Assembly: GCA_946800325.1 (NCBI GenBank)
Contig: OX326960.1
Location: forward strand, 58,054,855 to 58,118,854
Length of the DNA: 64,000 bases
Origin: Luzula sylvatica
Lineage: Eukaryota; Streptophyta; Magnoliopsida; Poales; Juncaceae
Direction of reading: 5' to 3'
How positions within the stretch are numbered: the stretch's first letter is position 1; the number at the start of each line of letters is the position of its first letter. Shown here piece after piece: positions 1-9,632 of the stretch. The notes beneath the pieces are model-generated. The model was not told the DNA's origin, made no database searches, and worked only from the letters and a program-made list of their open reading frames with translations. The translations under genes and the position numbers were made by a program.

Positions 1-263
1 TGATTTATTCAATGAGGTGGAGAAAAACCTTTAACTTGCATAAAATCATTTGCTTGTATATCCTTGATGCTCAAAGAAATTTTAGAATGTCGAAAAATTC
101 AATTAAAAGCTCGTTTTTTCCATTTTTTTAGGCAAAAAACAAATTTTGCCAGAAACAGTTCCGTTGTAACTGACCTTAGGTCCGTTACAACCGAGTTGCA
201 AAAAAAATTATTATTATTTTTTTTAATTTATTATTATTTTTTTTAATCAAAGACTGTGTGTAT
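1..263 (-). other. Region downstream of the polypurine tract
   Basis: No gene seen. It holds two decayed copies of the palindrome found in the LTR (160-173 and 181-194, start-to-start 21 bp) and A/T runs at 197-246. It may be a spacer before the 3' LTR or the start of that LTR; no clear similarity to 1834-3350 was seen, so the choice is open. Confidence 0.4.
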
Positions 264-264
264 A

Positions 265-300
265 TCCCCCCCATACTTATTCCTTCGCTTGTCCTCAAGC
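265..300 (-). promoter_or_regulatory. Polypurine-tract-like site of the LTR element
   Basis: The minus strand reads GAGGACAAGCGAAGG, then AAGTATGGGGGGG. A GAGGACAAGC box followed by TATGGGG is common near the 3' end of plant Ty3/gypsy-type elements, where a purine tract primes plus-strand DNA synthesis. The assignment rests on that resemblance and on its position after the last ORF. Confidence 0.5.
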
Positions 301-330
301 GATAATAAAGAGAGAAATTAAAAAAAAAAG

Positions 331-561
331 TTAAGGAGAGACACAACCTTTGATGCGTGGTGCTTGATCGTCTTCGACTTGTTGCTCCTTCATCCATCTT
401 GTTGCATTTCTCGTGTCTTGGTCACACCAATTGAGCTTGAGCATGTAGTCCTTGCACCGTTGGTACGAGGGTTTGCCTCCCTCGCTAGCGCTCTCGTTTA
501 TGGTCTCGAGCTCGACCATGCCGATGTTATCCTCCTTCAAAATTAAACGAAGCACTAACAT
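331..561 (-). CDS. Small ORF downstream of gag-like ORF
   Basis: Predicted 76 residues, overlapping the end of the 383-codon ORF by 35 bases in another frame. It is hydrophilic with a Trp/Cys-containing middle (LNWCDQDTRN). No family recognised. It may be the tail of the same protein after a frameshift, since gag-like products of such elements often end shortly before the purine tract. The start codon is uncertain. Confidence 0.35.
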   Translation of the reverse strand: MLVLRLILKEDNIGMVELETINESASEGGKPSYQRCKDYMLKLNWCDQDTRNATRWMKEQQVEDDQAPRIKGCVSP

Positions 562-1678
562 GGATCGCTACTTTTCGACCGCCTCGAAATACTCCCTTTG
601 AGATGTTGGAGATGAGAGAAATCGGTGTGTGTATCACTTGTTTTGCATACGTCGAAAGTGGCGTAAAGATAATCGTCACTTCGCTTTGGATTTTTCGAAT
701 TGCTTCATCACTTGGAGTTTGATGAAGAGGAGTTGTGAGAGGCGTGAGTGTCTCGATTGTATTTGATTTCCTTGATAAATCTACACAAGGTGAAATTCTA
801 TCATGAGAAGCATCATAGTTCTTAATTGAATTTAAATTGATGATATATGGAAAGAATTCACCTTGGAGAATTGTAGATTTCTTTTCTTGCTCGTTTTCAT
901 CGATTGGAGTGAGTTGAACCGTCTTTTGGAGAGTCGAATCCAATGACACCTTTTCTTCTTCAATGATCGTTCCAATGCTTTCATCGAATCCCCCCATACT
1001 TGAACTCATGTCACCTTCAATCTCCACAATCTCCTCGTTTGAATACTCTAACTCGAGACAACTCACTCTTTGATCTAGATCGTTTACGATGGATTGAATA
1101 TTTCCGAGACGCCGAGAGGTGGTTTTAAACTCATTCGAGATATCACTTATCTCTTGTTTGAATTCTTCAAAATCTTGTTTCATTTCTTCATAAACTTGTT
1201 CTTGCTTTTGTTTAAGAGATACCATCATCGCCATCATTTCCTCCATCATTCTTTTTAATTCTTGGTCTTGATCTTCGTTTTGGGATTGAAATTGTGGATC
1301 TTGGTAATCAAATTCATGTTGAGATTCGAGTTCGTTTTGAGAAGGTTCGTATATGGGGTTTGAGTAATTATTGGTGGTTTCGGTATAGGATTGTGTCTCA
1401 TAACCCCATGGGGATTCGTTTTCGTATTGGCGAGCTTCGTAGATGGGATTTTGATAAAGGGTCTCGGTGTGTGATTCATCGTTTTGATTTGAGGGTGAAC
1501 TTGAGAGCCAACCGAGCCTTCGTTCTTCTTCTCTATCTTTCCTTTCTTCCATTTCTTCCCATTCTTGAAATTCTAGCTCGATAATCTCTTGATTTGTCAT
1601 GGAGTCCGGATATCCTTTTGCGGCTCTACCGAGACGTATTAACTCCCGAAGCGATTTTGGTCTTTCTTGATGATCCAT
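527..1678 (-). CDS. Gag-like coiled-coil protein of a non-autonomous LTR element
   Basis: Predicted 383 residues, intact. The N-terminal 60 residues are highly charged (MDHQERPKSLRELIRLGR), followed by an Asn/Gln/Tyr-rich stretch with repeated NPIYE words. Residues about 135-205 are Met/Lys/Glu-rich and look like a coiled coil. A Ser/Thr-rich tail follows. No zinc knuckle, protease or pol motif is seen. It starts 136 bases downstream of the primer binding site, where gag is expected. A structural role in particle assembly is inferred from position only. The open frame suggests a young element or selection on the protein. Confidence 0.6.
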   Translation of the reverse strand: MDHQERPKSLRELIRLGRAAKGYPDSMTNQEIIELEFQEWEEMEERKDREEERRLGWLSSSPSNQNDESHTETLYQNPIYEARQYENESPWGYETQSYTETTNNYSNPIYEPSQNELESQHEFDYQDPQFQSQNEDQDQELKRMMEEMMAMMVSLKQKQEQVYEEMKQDFEEFKQEISDISNEFKTTSRRLGNIQSIVNDLDQRVSCLELEYSNEEIVEIEGDMSSSMGGFDESIGTIIEEEKVSLDSTLQKTVQLTPIDENEQEKKSTILQGEFFPYIINLNSIKNYDASHDRISPCVDLSRKSNTIETLTPLTTPLHQTPSDEAIRKIQSEVTIIFTPLSTYAKQVIHTPISLISNISKGVFRGGRKVAIHVSASFNFEGG

Positions 1679-1813
1679 CTTGCTCCACTTCGTGTACCTT
1701 GCAAGAATAGAAAAAGTTCGAAATTAGTGAAATATCAAGTTCAAATGTATCAAATCTATTAAAAACATCACTCGAGATTGCACGTTTGATTCAAAATTAG
1801 ACTTAAACATTAC

Positions 1814-1831
1814 TCCCCGGCAGCGGCGCCA
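1814..1831 (-). promoter_or_regulatory. Primer binding site, tRNA-Asp type
   Basis: The plus strand reads TCCCCGGCAGCGGCGCCA. This resembles the 3' end of plant tRNA-Asp including CCA (TCCCCGGCAACGGCGCCA) with one difference. On the minus strand it is therefore the complement that would prime minus-strand DNA synthesis. It lies two bases from the presumed LTR end (TG at 1834 on the plus strand, CA on the minus). Confidence 0.8.
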
Positions 1832-2013
1832 TTTGATGAGCGGGTTTTTGGCGTGTAAAATTATCGTTGTATTCGAAAACCCGATTCAATCAACAAGTAT
1901 AGAACTATATGTGTTATAGTGGAAAATATGAAAGTTCATTCCACGAGGAGTATATGCGTCGAATAATGAATCAAAAACAAGCAAAAATGGACAGAAACTT
2001 TTCCAGAAAATTG

Positions 2014-2351
2014 TCCGTTATAACGGAAGAATGTCCGTTACAACGGACTTGTGCATTGATTTAATTTCTGAGTTTTGGACACTAATCCGTTATGACGGAG
2101 GTAAGTCCGTTGCAACGGAAGTGGGTGTCCGTTACAACGGAGCTGCTGGTCCGTCACAACGGATTGTTGAATCCGTTACAGCGGAACAAGTTGCGTTACT
2201 ACGGACTGTGTGTTAAGGTTTTGACTGAAGGAATCCACACTAGTCCGTTACAACGGAGCAAGTTGCGTTATAACGGAGTTCAACAAACTGAAATGAATAA
2301 GGACTAACGATAGGTCCGTTGTAACGGATGGTGAACTTCCGTTATAACGGA
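2014..2351. repeat. Array of 12 spaced TCCGTTATAACGGA palindromes
   Basis: Fourteen-base inverted repeats start at 2014, 2034, 2086, 2106, 2128, 2150, 2172, 2192 (decayed left arm), 2244, 2264, 2315 and 2338. The consensus is TCCGTT(A/G)(T/C)AACGGA. Start-to-start steps are 20-23 or 51-52 bp, close to two or five turns of B-DNA. Each unit holds AACGG in both orientations; AACGG is the core of the plant MSA element bound by three-repeat MYB factors and also fits the general Myb site YAACKG. Binding is inferred. Confidence 0.85.
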
Positions 2352-3056
2352 CTATCTCCTGGATTGGGAATTTGTTATTTTTATTAGGGATTTGGTTTGT
2401 GAATGTTTGATGAGTTAATTAGGGGCTGAAAAGCATGTAAAAAGAGAGCAAAAGATCGAATGCAAGAACAAAGATTTAGAACAAAGAAACTAGATTCAAC
2501 ACAATCTTTAACTTCTTTACACAAATCCAATTCAAATTTAATACTACAAGAATTTCAAGAAAAGGAAAGAAAACACCTAGAGAGATGAAGTGAGCTCCGA
2601 GTCTCGTCTTGGATGCCTTCTCCGTTGCCTCTAGATGCTAGTGAGCTAGTCGCCTCGCACAACGTGTTCCTTTCGTACCAATCCACTCGCCAATCGAAGT
2701 GAGCTCCGTACCGGTTGAGTGAACTCGAGATTTGCAAGAAGTCCAATTGGAAGAAAGCTCCCGAGTGGAATAGAGTAAGCTTGACTCCTTGCTTGCGCGG
2801 ATTCGGATGAAGAAAGCTCCACCTCAATCCTCGCAACTCGATCTTCGTCAAAGTGTAGACCAATTCACCGAATGAAGTGAGCTTCTATTCGGTGATCGAT
2901 CTTAGAGAATTTATCGTTCGTTCTTGGTAATTCTTGCGTGATCTTGAAAGATTCTTGGACTTGCTAAAAGGGAGAGAGAGTGTGTGAGAGAGAAAGTGCT
3001 CCGAAGAGCGGGGGAGGGGGGGGGAGCGGGGGGTCTTCTCATAGGCCTTGGGGTCT

Positions 3057-3064
3057 TATTTATA
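3057..3064 (-). promoter_or_regulatory. TATA box of the LTR promoter
   Basis: The minus strand reads CACTATAAATAAG. Transcription would start about 30 bases downstream near 3025-3030 and run through the palindrome array, primer binding site and gag-like ORF. Good match and correct position, but not tested. Confidence 0.6.
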
Positions 3065-3410
3065 GTGTCATTGGGGCTTTCCCATTGGCCGAGATATGGG
3101 TGAGAGGATTGAGGGTAGTTGGGGATGGTAGGTGAGGTAGGTGGGGCTGTAGAGTGGCAATTGTGTGAGTGGTTTTCGAGTAGAGTTTGGTGCAATCTCC
3201 TATGTTGATGATTATTTGCCTTTTCCTTCACACGTGTACCGAATTGGTCGGTATGATATATCGATTTTAACGGCGCGAGGAGACGAAGGCAAGCACACTC
3301 TTGGATTGCCGAGAATTTCCACCTAAAACCTATAATTAAGCAATAAAACACACTTAGTGAAGAAATATTCTTGTTATCTCAAATATGAACAATTGTATAT
3401 ATAAAGTTGA

Positions 3411-3946
3411 AAATATGATATAAAAATATTCTTGAAAATATCTTGACAAATTAATATTATTCTAATATTAAATTTTAATGTTAAATAGTTGTTAATAAAA
3501 ATAGTTATTAAATAGTATTTCTGACCAAATTAGCAATGCATAAGTGAACATCAAAAGTAGCATTAAAATAATATTGTCGTTAGTTCTAATCTCAACAACT
3601 AATTTTATTTCAGCAGTTAGTTTTGTAGTAATTATTTTTATTAACTATTATCAAATTAGCTGATAAAATCAGTAGTTGTTAATAAAAATAATTACTAAAA
3701 ACTAGCTACTAAAACAAAAATAGTTACTACAAAACGAGTTGCTGAAATAAACATAGTTGTTGAAATTAAAATTAGCGGCCATATTATTTTAATCCTAATT
3801 TTAATTTTAATTTATTCGTTGTTAATTTGGCAAGAAAAATTATTCAGTAACTATTTTTATTAATAACTATTTAACATTAAAATTAAATACTAGAACAATA
3901 TTAATTTGTCAAGATATTTCCAGGAATATTTTTTATATCATATTTT
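3411..3946. mobile_element. Foldback MITE with about 110-bp arms and inner palindrome
   Basis: The left arm beginning AAAATATGATATAAAAATA near 3411 is matched in reverse by the right arm ending TATATCATATTTT at 3946. Both arms share the reverse-complementary words GACAAATTAATATT and AATATTAATTTGTC. The inner part is also palindromic, centred near 3660 (TTAGCTGATAAAATCAG). No coding capacity. Target duplications were not resolved. Confidence 0.75.
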
Positions 3947-3949
3947 TAT

Positions 3950-5160
3950 TTAATTTTAGTTTTCTATGATAAAATATATATTAAATAAAAGATTAAAATT
4001 ATGTATATGACATATAGTTTTTTAAAATTAGTATATGTTAAAAAATATTTATAGTGATTTGAAATTAATAAAATAATACAAAAATATGTTTATTAAATTT
4101 AAAGATGAAAAATAGAGGGGTAATTTTGTCCAAAAAATTGCAATACCATGAAATATCCCTTAGGGGGATAATTGAAAAGAAAAATTTGTATGTAGGGATT
4201 TTTTTGGAGTTTCTCAAAAGTTAGTGTTTTTTTTTGTAAATTCAAGAAACGTTAGGGGGGTATTTGTAAATTTTCCTTATTAATTATATAGTTGTAATTA
4301 TTTTTATTGATTCAAAATGCCATGAAAAATATAAAATAATATAAAACTTAATAGTTGAAGTAATTTAATAAATAATATCAAATTTTAATCTATAATAAAC
4401 ATAAATACAAATTATTTTATATAATATGATTTATTTTATTTTATATTTTTTAAAACAACAATACAATTTGATAGGTGTTTATAAGGTTAAGAAGTTATTC
4501 AGATTGATAAATTATTTTTTAATTCAATTATTTTTTGAATTTATTTTGTTCGCTTAGAAACACAAATATAATGTACTTAGTATTATATGAAATTCTTACA
4601 GTTATAATATTTAAAAACATAAATATTAATACTTAAAAATTCTATTATGCAAATAAAATTCATAAAAATCTATTTTGTAAATATGTATTTTTTTGCATTG
4701 TATTTTCGAACATAATATCTTTACAAATTGAAATTATGAAAAACGGAATGTATGAACTATGCTAATATGGATGTCAAAATAAAGAGAAAATTAAAATGAA
4801 TATATTTGTTGGGTTTATAAAATTTAGTGTCTAAAAATAATACTAATATATGTTGTATGTTTTATAATATTACATATTAAATTATTAGTATTTCATATAT
4901 GAACTTTTCATATTCCATTGCATTCACATTTGATCATGTAATCTTTTGTGAAATGTTAAACAATTGATTAGACATGGTGTAATGTAATTCTAACCAATAA
5001 TAATATGCCACATCATTAATGTAGGATGATGTGGCTTTCGGCCAAGAATGCTTAAAATATGATGTAAAATAATGACACATAAATGACTACACACAATATG
5101 ATCTTCAAAAAATCTATTTTTTTTTTATGTATATACTATAGAAGATTTATCTCTTTTATA
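3950..5160 (-). mobile_element. Worn Helitron-family copy and AT-rich debris
   Basis: About 4430-5130 is a diverged relative of the Helitron at 16424-17700: both contain the phrases CATTCACATTTGATCATGTAA / CACAATTGATCATGTAA, GACACATAAATG and GATGATGTGGC / GGTGATGTGAC in the same order. Its 3' terminus is not seen. 4110-4280 resembles the GGGGGTATTTTTGTAAATTT ends of MULE-like repeats. No gene in this stretch. Confidence 0.55.
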
Positions 5161-5175
5161 CAAAACTCGCAATAG

Positions 5176-5193
5176 CCCGCGCAATTGCGCGGG
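5176..5193 (-). mobile_element. Helitron 3'-terminal hairpin, second family
   Basis: CCCGCGCAATTGCGCGGG, identical to the terminal hairpin at 23166-23183 and matching the one at 21091-21107. On the minus strand it is followed by CTATTGCGAG rather than a clean CTRR end, so the terminus is decayed. Sequence to the right (5195-5400) resembles the start of the 23155 Helitron (words TGATATAATCATGATAT, TTTGCAAAT, CTATCATGGATAT). Confidence 0.5.
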
Positions 5194-5399
5194 ACTTCAT
5201 ACCCTTTTTTTACATATTTTTGTATAATTTGTTTAAACATAATTTGCATGGATGTGTTTAAACTCAATTGATATAATCATGATATGTTTGCAAATGTATT
5301 GATATCAACAAATGCAATATAATTAATAAAGGTTCATTATAAATTTATAATCGGTCTATCATGGATATATGTATTATAGTTAATAAGGATCAGTGGAAT

Positions 5400-5897
5400 T
5401 GGTCCATCATTATAAATCTACACAAAATAAATAAAATATAACATGTTATACTTGAAACAAAATTAAACTTTCAAAACAAATACAATAAAATCATGAATAA
5501 TACACATAAAACCGAAATATATATTTGAAATGTCATCCATTAACATAAAAAATATCATTTTTAAAAAAAATAAGACAATTGTAAATTATACCATAAAAAA
5601 TTATTAATTGAGCCATAATTTCATACGGAAATTATATATGGAGTCCCAATAACACTAAAATAACATCTTTGATGAGACGGTAAAAAATGATTAAGTAAAT
5701 TGATTATTATTATTAACTGACTCAATAAACGATTTAATTGACCGTTTAATTGAATTGACACGTCAATTAACATTTACTAATATTAACACACTATAAATTA
5801 TTGATGTGTTTATTAAATATGTCAATTAATATTTAATTGAGTCAATTAGAAATGTTAATCAATTCATTTTGTCACATCATAAGGATATTGTGATGAT

Positions 5898-5898
<1 letters not shown>
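5400..5898. other. AT-rich stretch without recognisable gene
   Basis: No coding region. Around 5720-5870 there are many ATTAATTGA/TCAATTAA words that partly pair with each other, suggesting a worn MITE. Confidence 0.3.

Positions 5899-5899
<1 letters not shown>

Positions 5900-5947
<48 letters not shown>
5900..5947. repeat. 48-base poly-G run
   Basis: Forty-eight consecutive G. A homopolymer of this length is rare in plant DNA and would form G-quadruplexes. It may be genuine or a base-calling or gap-filling artefact. Confidence 0.95.
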
Positions 5948-5949
<2 letters not shown>

Positions 5950-6239
5950 ACTATATTTCCTTCCATACATGGGTATAATTTGGATTGCAATAGAAAAAAA
6001 AATAAAAATGAAAAAAAAGACCCCCACACGTGGCAATTTGTGGGTAATTGTTCAAGATTATAACTATGTATAATTTATGTATATACTATATTATATTAAA
6101 ATAGCAAATAGTAATTATTGACTATTAATTATATTGTATTTATTATAATTCTTACAGTGTGTATATAATAACAAATGAATGTTGTATTTTTGGTTGGATT
6201 GTTGTATTTTTTTTATCAATAACATATGAATGACACACA

Positions 6240-6500
6240 AACAATAGCCATATTATTAGTTATGTACTGGTGTATTTTTTTGATGTAGTAATTTGAGTTT
6301 TATTACCTTAATTTGTTCTTATCATGTTTAGGAATGTTTATCAATTTTTAAAATATTTTTTATATATATATTTTATTTATTTTATCTGATTTTTTTTTAT
6401 CAACTGTCCGATTTTTTTTTCTGACTCGGCCGAATCTGGTCCGAGTCGACCGAGTCCCGAGTCGACAGGACTAACCGAGTCCGATATTCAGAACCATACT
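6240..6500 (-). mobile_element. Fragment of a GACTCGG-rich repeat element
   Basis: The minus strand starts TATGGTTCTGAATATCGGAC and continues through several GACTCGG words. The same sequence recurs at 27702-27960, and a related piece is at 38262-38350. The shared start ATGGTTCTGA suggests a real element terminus. Family not recognised. Confidence 0.55.
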
Positions 6501-7157
6501 TCTTATAATGATTCAAAACCAAAATCCATATCGCATTACATAAACAATTCATACACAATTCAAATTCAAACTTAATATAATGATACAATTAATAGAGCAA
6601 AAACAAATGAATTATAAGAAAGCCTCGCATGTCATATACATAATTCATACCCAATTAATATACACTATTCATACACAATATCGCATTAGAAAACAATACA
6701 TACACAATTGCTATGTCGAAACCCCCTCTCGAGCTTTGTACCTATAAGTTGGAATGGTCGAGTCGCATGCTGTCTCTCGAAGTGTTGCGTAGGTCGAAGG
6801 AGTAATTGCACATCCTATACTGTTACCTGCTATTTCATTAACCACATCTTCATCATTTTCGTTGACCAAATCTTCATCAATTAATCATCATTGATCCAAA
6901 AGATTGCTTGAATTCTCAACAAAAACAAAATTAATTAAAAGAATACCTTTTCGAGAGGATATGCAATATTGTCGCAAGCGGCGCATTTTTCTTTTGTGCC
7001 TGACAACATTCATGCCATTTTGATTGGGGATATAGTCTGACATAACGCATAATATATTTAGAATACATCATGAATAATTATTCAAAGTAAATCAATTAGT
7101 AATATTCACCATTTCTATTTGAGTAATATTGACCAGTTCATTGAATAATTATTCTCG
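6501..7157. other. Non-coding stretch with short repeats
   Basis: ATACACAATTC-type words repeat around 6545-6710. No gene recognised. It may be part of the element whose tandem repeats follow. Confidence 0.3.
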
Positions 7158-7500
7158 GCAGAAGATGATTTTGCGGCTGAGACAAATGAAAAGAATCATG
7201 AAACTAATATAACCATACAAGAGGAATGATAATTTTGGAATTTTACGGCCAAATCATGCTCCAAATAAATAGCTGATTTTGCGACTGAGACAAATGAAAA
7301 GAATCATGAAATTAAAATAACTATGCGAGAAAATGGCTCATTTTGAAAATCTAACGACCAAATTATGCTCCAAATCTTACAGCAAATTGATAGCTGATTT
7401 TGCAACTGAGACAAATGAAAAGAATCATGGAATTAATATAACTATGTGAGATAAAGGATAATTTTGAAAATCTCACTGCCAAATTATGCTCCAAATCTTC
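7158..7500. repeat. Tandem repeat, three units of about 107-120 bp
   Basis: Each unit starts GATTTTGCGGCTGAGACAAA or a variant and contains ATGAAAAGAATCATG, ATAACTATG and AATTATGCTCCAAAT. Unit starts are near 7168, 7272 and 7394. The same repeat occurs at 38360-38600, again beside a GACTCGG-rich fragment, so the two probably belong to one element. Confidence 0.75.
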
Positions 7501-8240
7501 GAGGAACTCGGTGAGAGGAAACCTTAAAATAGAATTGGGTATTGAAGGGAGAGAGCGGCAAATTATTCACGAGACCTCCACCCCATCACTGTGAAATCAC
7601 ACCATGGATTATTGTAGATACCTCCACCCTCGTCCTCTAATCTCTTCTTGGGTCATTCGAATAAGAATAAAGTTAAAGCCAAGATGAAACACTCCGGGAC
7701 CGTTTGGTTCGTGTTTTGGAGAATGTTTTGGCATTAAATATGTCAAAGATTCTTTTGCCAAAACATATCCTTCCATGACATACTCCGTTACCTTGTTTGA
7801 TTGATATGATTATTTATTCCATGACATATTCTAAAAATATAAAAAAAAAGTTTATTTATGGAAAGTTTGAGCTCTTTATTTTTGGAAATATAAATAAAAT
7901 GTATTACATTCTCACGGGAATAGATAAAATCCATCAATTTTGGTGGTAATCATATTCCCATCAACTATTCTCTAAGGAATGAAGTATGCCATTATTTTAT
8001 TATTTAATGTGTAAATTAAATATGAGAACGGAATTCATAAGAAAATATGCCAAGACATTCTAAATTCAACCACACGTGGGAATGGAATCCATGAATTATC
8101 CATGGATTAAGAAAGCCAAGTGAGAAACTCACATGGATTATGACATGGGAACAGTCGCCAAGAAAAAGGAGAAAACTAAGAAGAGAGAGAACGAAAAGTT
8201 TTATCACAATGAACCGGCCGGTTCTTTTTTTTTTTTAACT
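7501..8240. other. Non-coding stretch with MITE-like start
   Basis: GGGACCGTTTGGTTCG at about 7698 is typical of the ends of small plant TIR elements, but a matching far end was not found. No gene seen. Confidence 0.3.
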
Positions 8241-9292
8241 TTAATTAAAGGGGAATTCTTGAAAAACCCCCAATTTTTTTGGAAATTCTGAAAACCCCCC
8301 TATAGTTTTAGAAACCCCCCTATCTTTTTTCGATTCCCTCAAAAACCCCCTATATTTTTTGCTTCTTCAAAAACCTCCTAACTTTTTTAGATTCTCTCAA
8401 AAACCCCCTATCTTTTTATTATGTTTTTTTAAAAATAACCATTATACCCTTTAGTTTTATTTTTTAAATTTCTATAATTTAATAAATAATGAATATATAT
8501 TAAACTATTATAAAAAAATTAAAAATAAATAATATATGATATTATAATATTATAATATATAATATATAGTATTAAAATATTATAATAAATAATATATTGA
8601 TATTAAAATATCATTTTCAACAATTATTATAATATTTTAATATCAATATATTATTTATTATAATATTTTAATATCATGCATTATTTATTTTTTATAATTT
8701 TATTGATATTAAAATATCAATAAAAATGTTATAATAATATAATATCATGCATTATTTATTTTTTATAATTTTATTGATATTAAAATATCAATAAAAATGT
8801 TATAATAATTTAATATCATATATTATTTATTGATATTAAAATATTATAATAAATAATACATAGATATTAAATTATTATAATAAATAATATATTAATATTA
8901 AAATATTATAATAATTGTTGAAAATGATATTTTAATATCAATATATTATTTACTATAATATTTTAATACTATATATTATAATATTATAATATCATATATT
9001 ATTTATTTTTAATTTTTTTATGATAGTTTAATATATATTCATTATTTATTAAATTATAGAAATTAAAAAAATAAAACTAAAGGGAATAATGGTTATTTAA
9101 AAAAAAAACATAATAAAAAGATAGGAGGTTTTTGAGAGAATCTAAAAAAGTTAGGGGATTTTTGAAGAAGCAAAAAATATAGGGGATTTTTGAGGGAATC
9201 TAAAAAAGATAGGGGGGTTTCTAAAAGTACAAGGGGTTTTTCAGAATTTCCAAAAAAGTTGGGGGGTTTTTCAAGAATTTCCCTTAATTAAA
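8241..9292. mobile_element. MULE-type foldback element with 9-bp target duplication
   Basis: The element is 8250-9283 (1034 bp), flanked by TTAATTAAA at 8241-8249 and 9284-9292. The left end GGGGAATTCTTGAAAAACCC pairs with the right end, whose reverse complement starts GGGAAATTCTTGAAAAACCC. Pairing extends through four C-run/G-run blocks (left CCCCCTAT, right ATAGGGG) and into an AT-rich inner palindrome. A 9-bp target duplication is characteristic of Mutator-like elements. No ORF. Confidence 0.88.
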
Positions 9293-9632
9293 AACCATAC
9301 ATTATGTAAGCAATGCGGAATTGATTAAGGAATCGTGCTCTGTCTTTGGCAAAAGGGGGAGAAGAGCTGTACTAGTGTGTGGAGTTAGAAGCAGAAGGGG
9401 GAGTACACATGTTCTATCCATGTAGTAGTAGAGTTGGATGAACGCGGTCTTTGCGAGATAGCTGTAGACCGGAGTGGAAAAGCTAGTAAATGGGCTGTTG
9501 AATATTTCCTTAATAATGTATTTTTTTAGCTTCTTGTATTTGTTAGTATGTTTCTTGTTTTTATGATGTGGACTTGGACTGAGATTTTGGCCCATGATGT
9601 AATATTTATTAGTACTTTAATTTATTGTTTGA
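9293..9632. other. Unassigned stretch
   Basis: No recognisable gene. Moderately GC-rich around 9320-9480. It is the sequence into which the retroinsertion at 9650 was placed. Confidence 0.3.

Larger units (their letters stand above)
1..3350 (-). mobile_element. Non-autonomous LTR retrotransposon (partial at window start)
   Basis: Read on the minus strand the order is LTR with TATA box (about 3350-1834), primer binding site (1831-1814), gag-like ORF (1678-527), a small second ORF, then a purine-rich stretch with seven G (272-266). No protease, reverse transcriptase, RNase H or integrase is visible, so the element would depend on a partner for its enzymes. The far LTR is not recognised and may lie before base 1. 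The outer LTR edge near 3350 is inferred, not seen. Confidence 0.7.
1834..3350 (-). mobile_element. 5' LTR (outer edge approximate)
   Basis: It lies directly upstream of the primer binding site on the minus strand. It contains a TATA box at 3057-3064, a GC-rich stretch just downstream (3001-3050) and the palindrome array 2014-2351, which would sit in the transcribed part about 0.7-1 kb downstream of the TATA box. The inner edge ends with CA as expected. The outer edge near 3350 is a guess, as no flanking target duplication was found. Confidence 0.5.

Noticed and set aside
5869..6063. Poly-Gly protein from the G run
   Set aside because: The open frame exists only because of the poly-G homopolymer.
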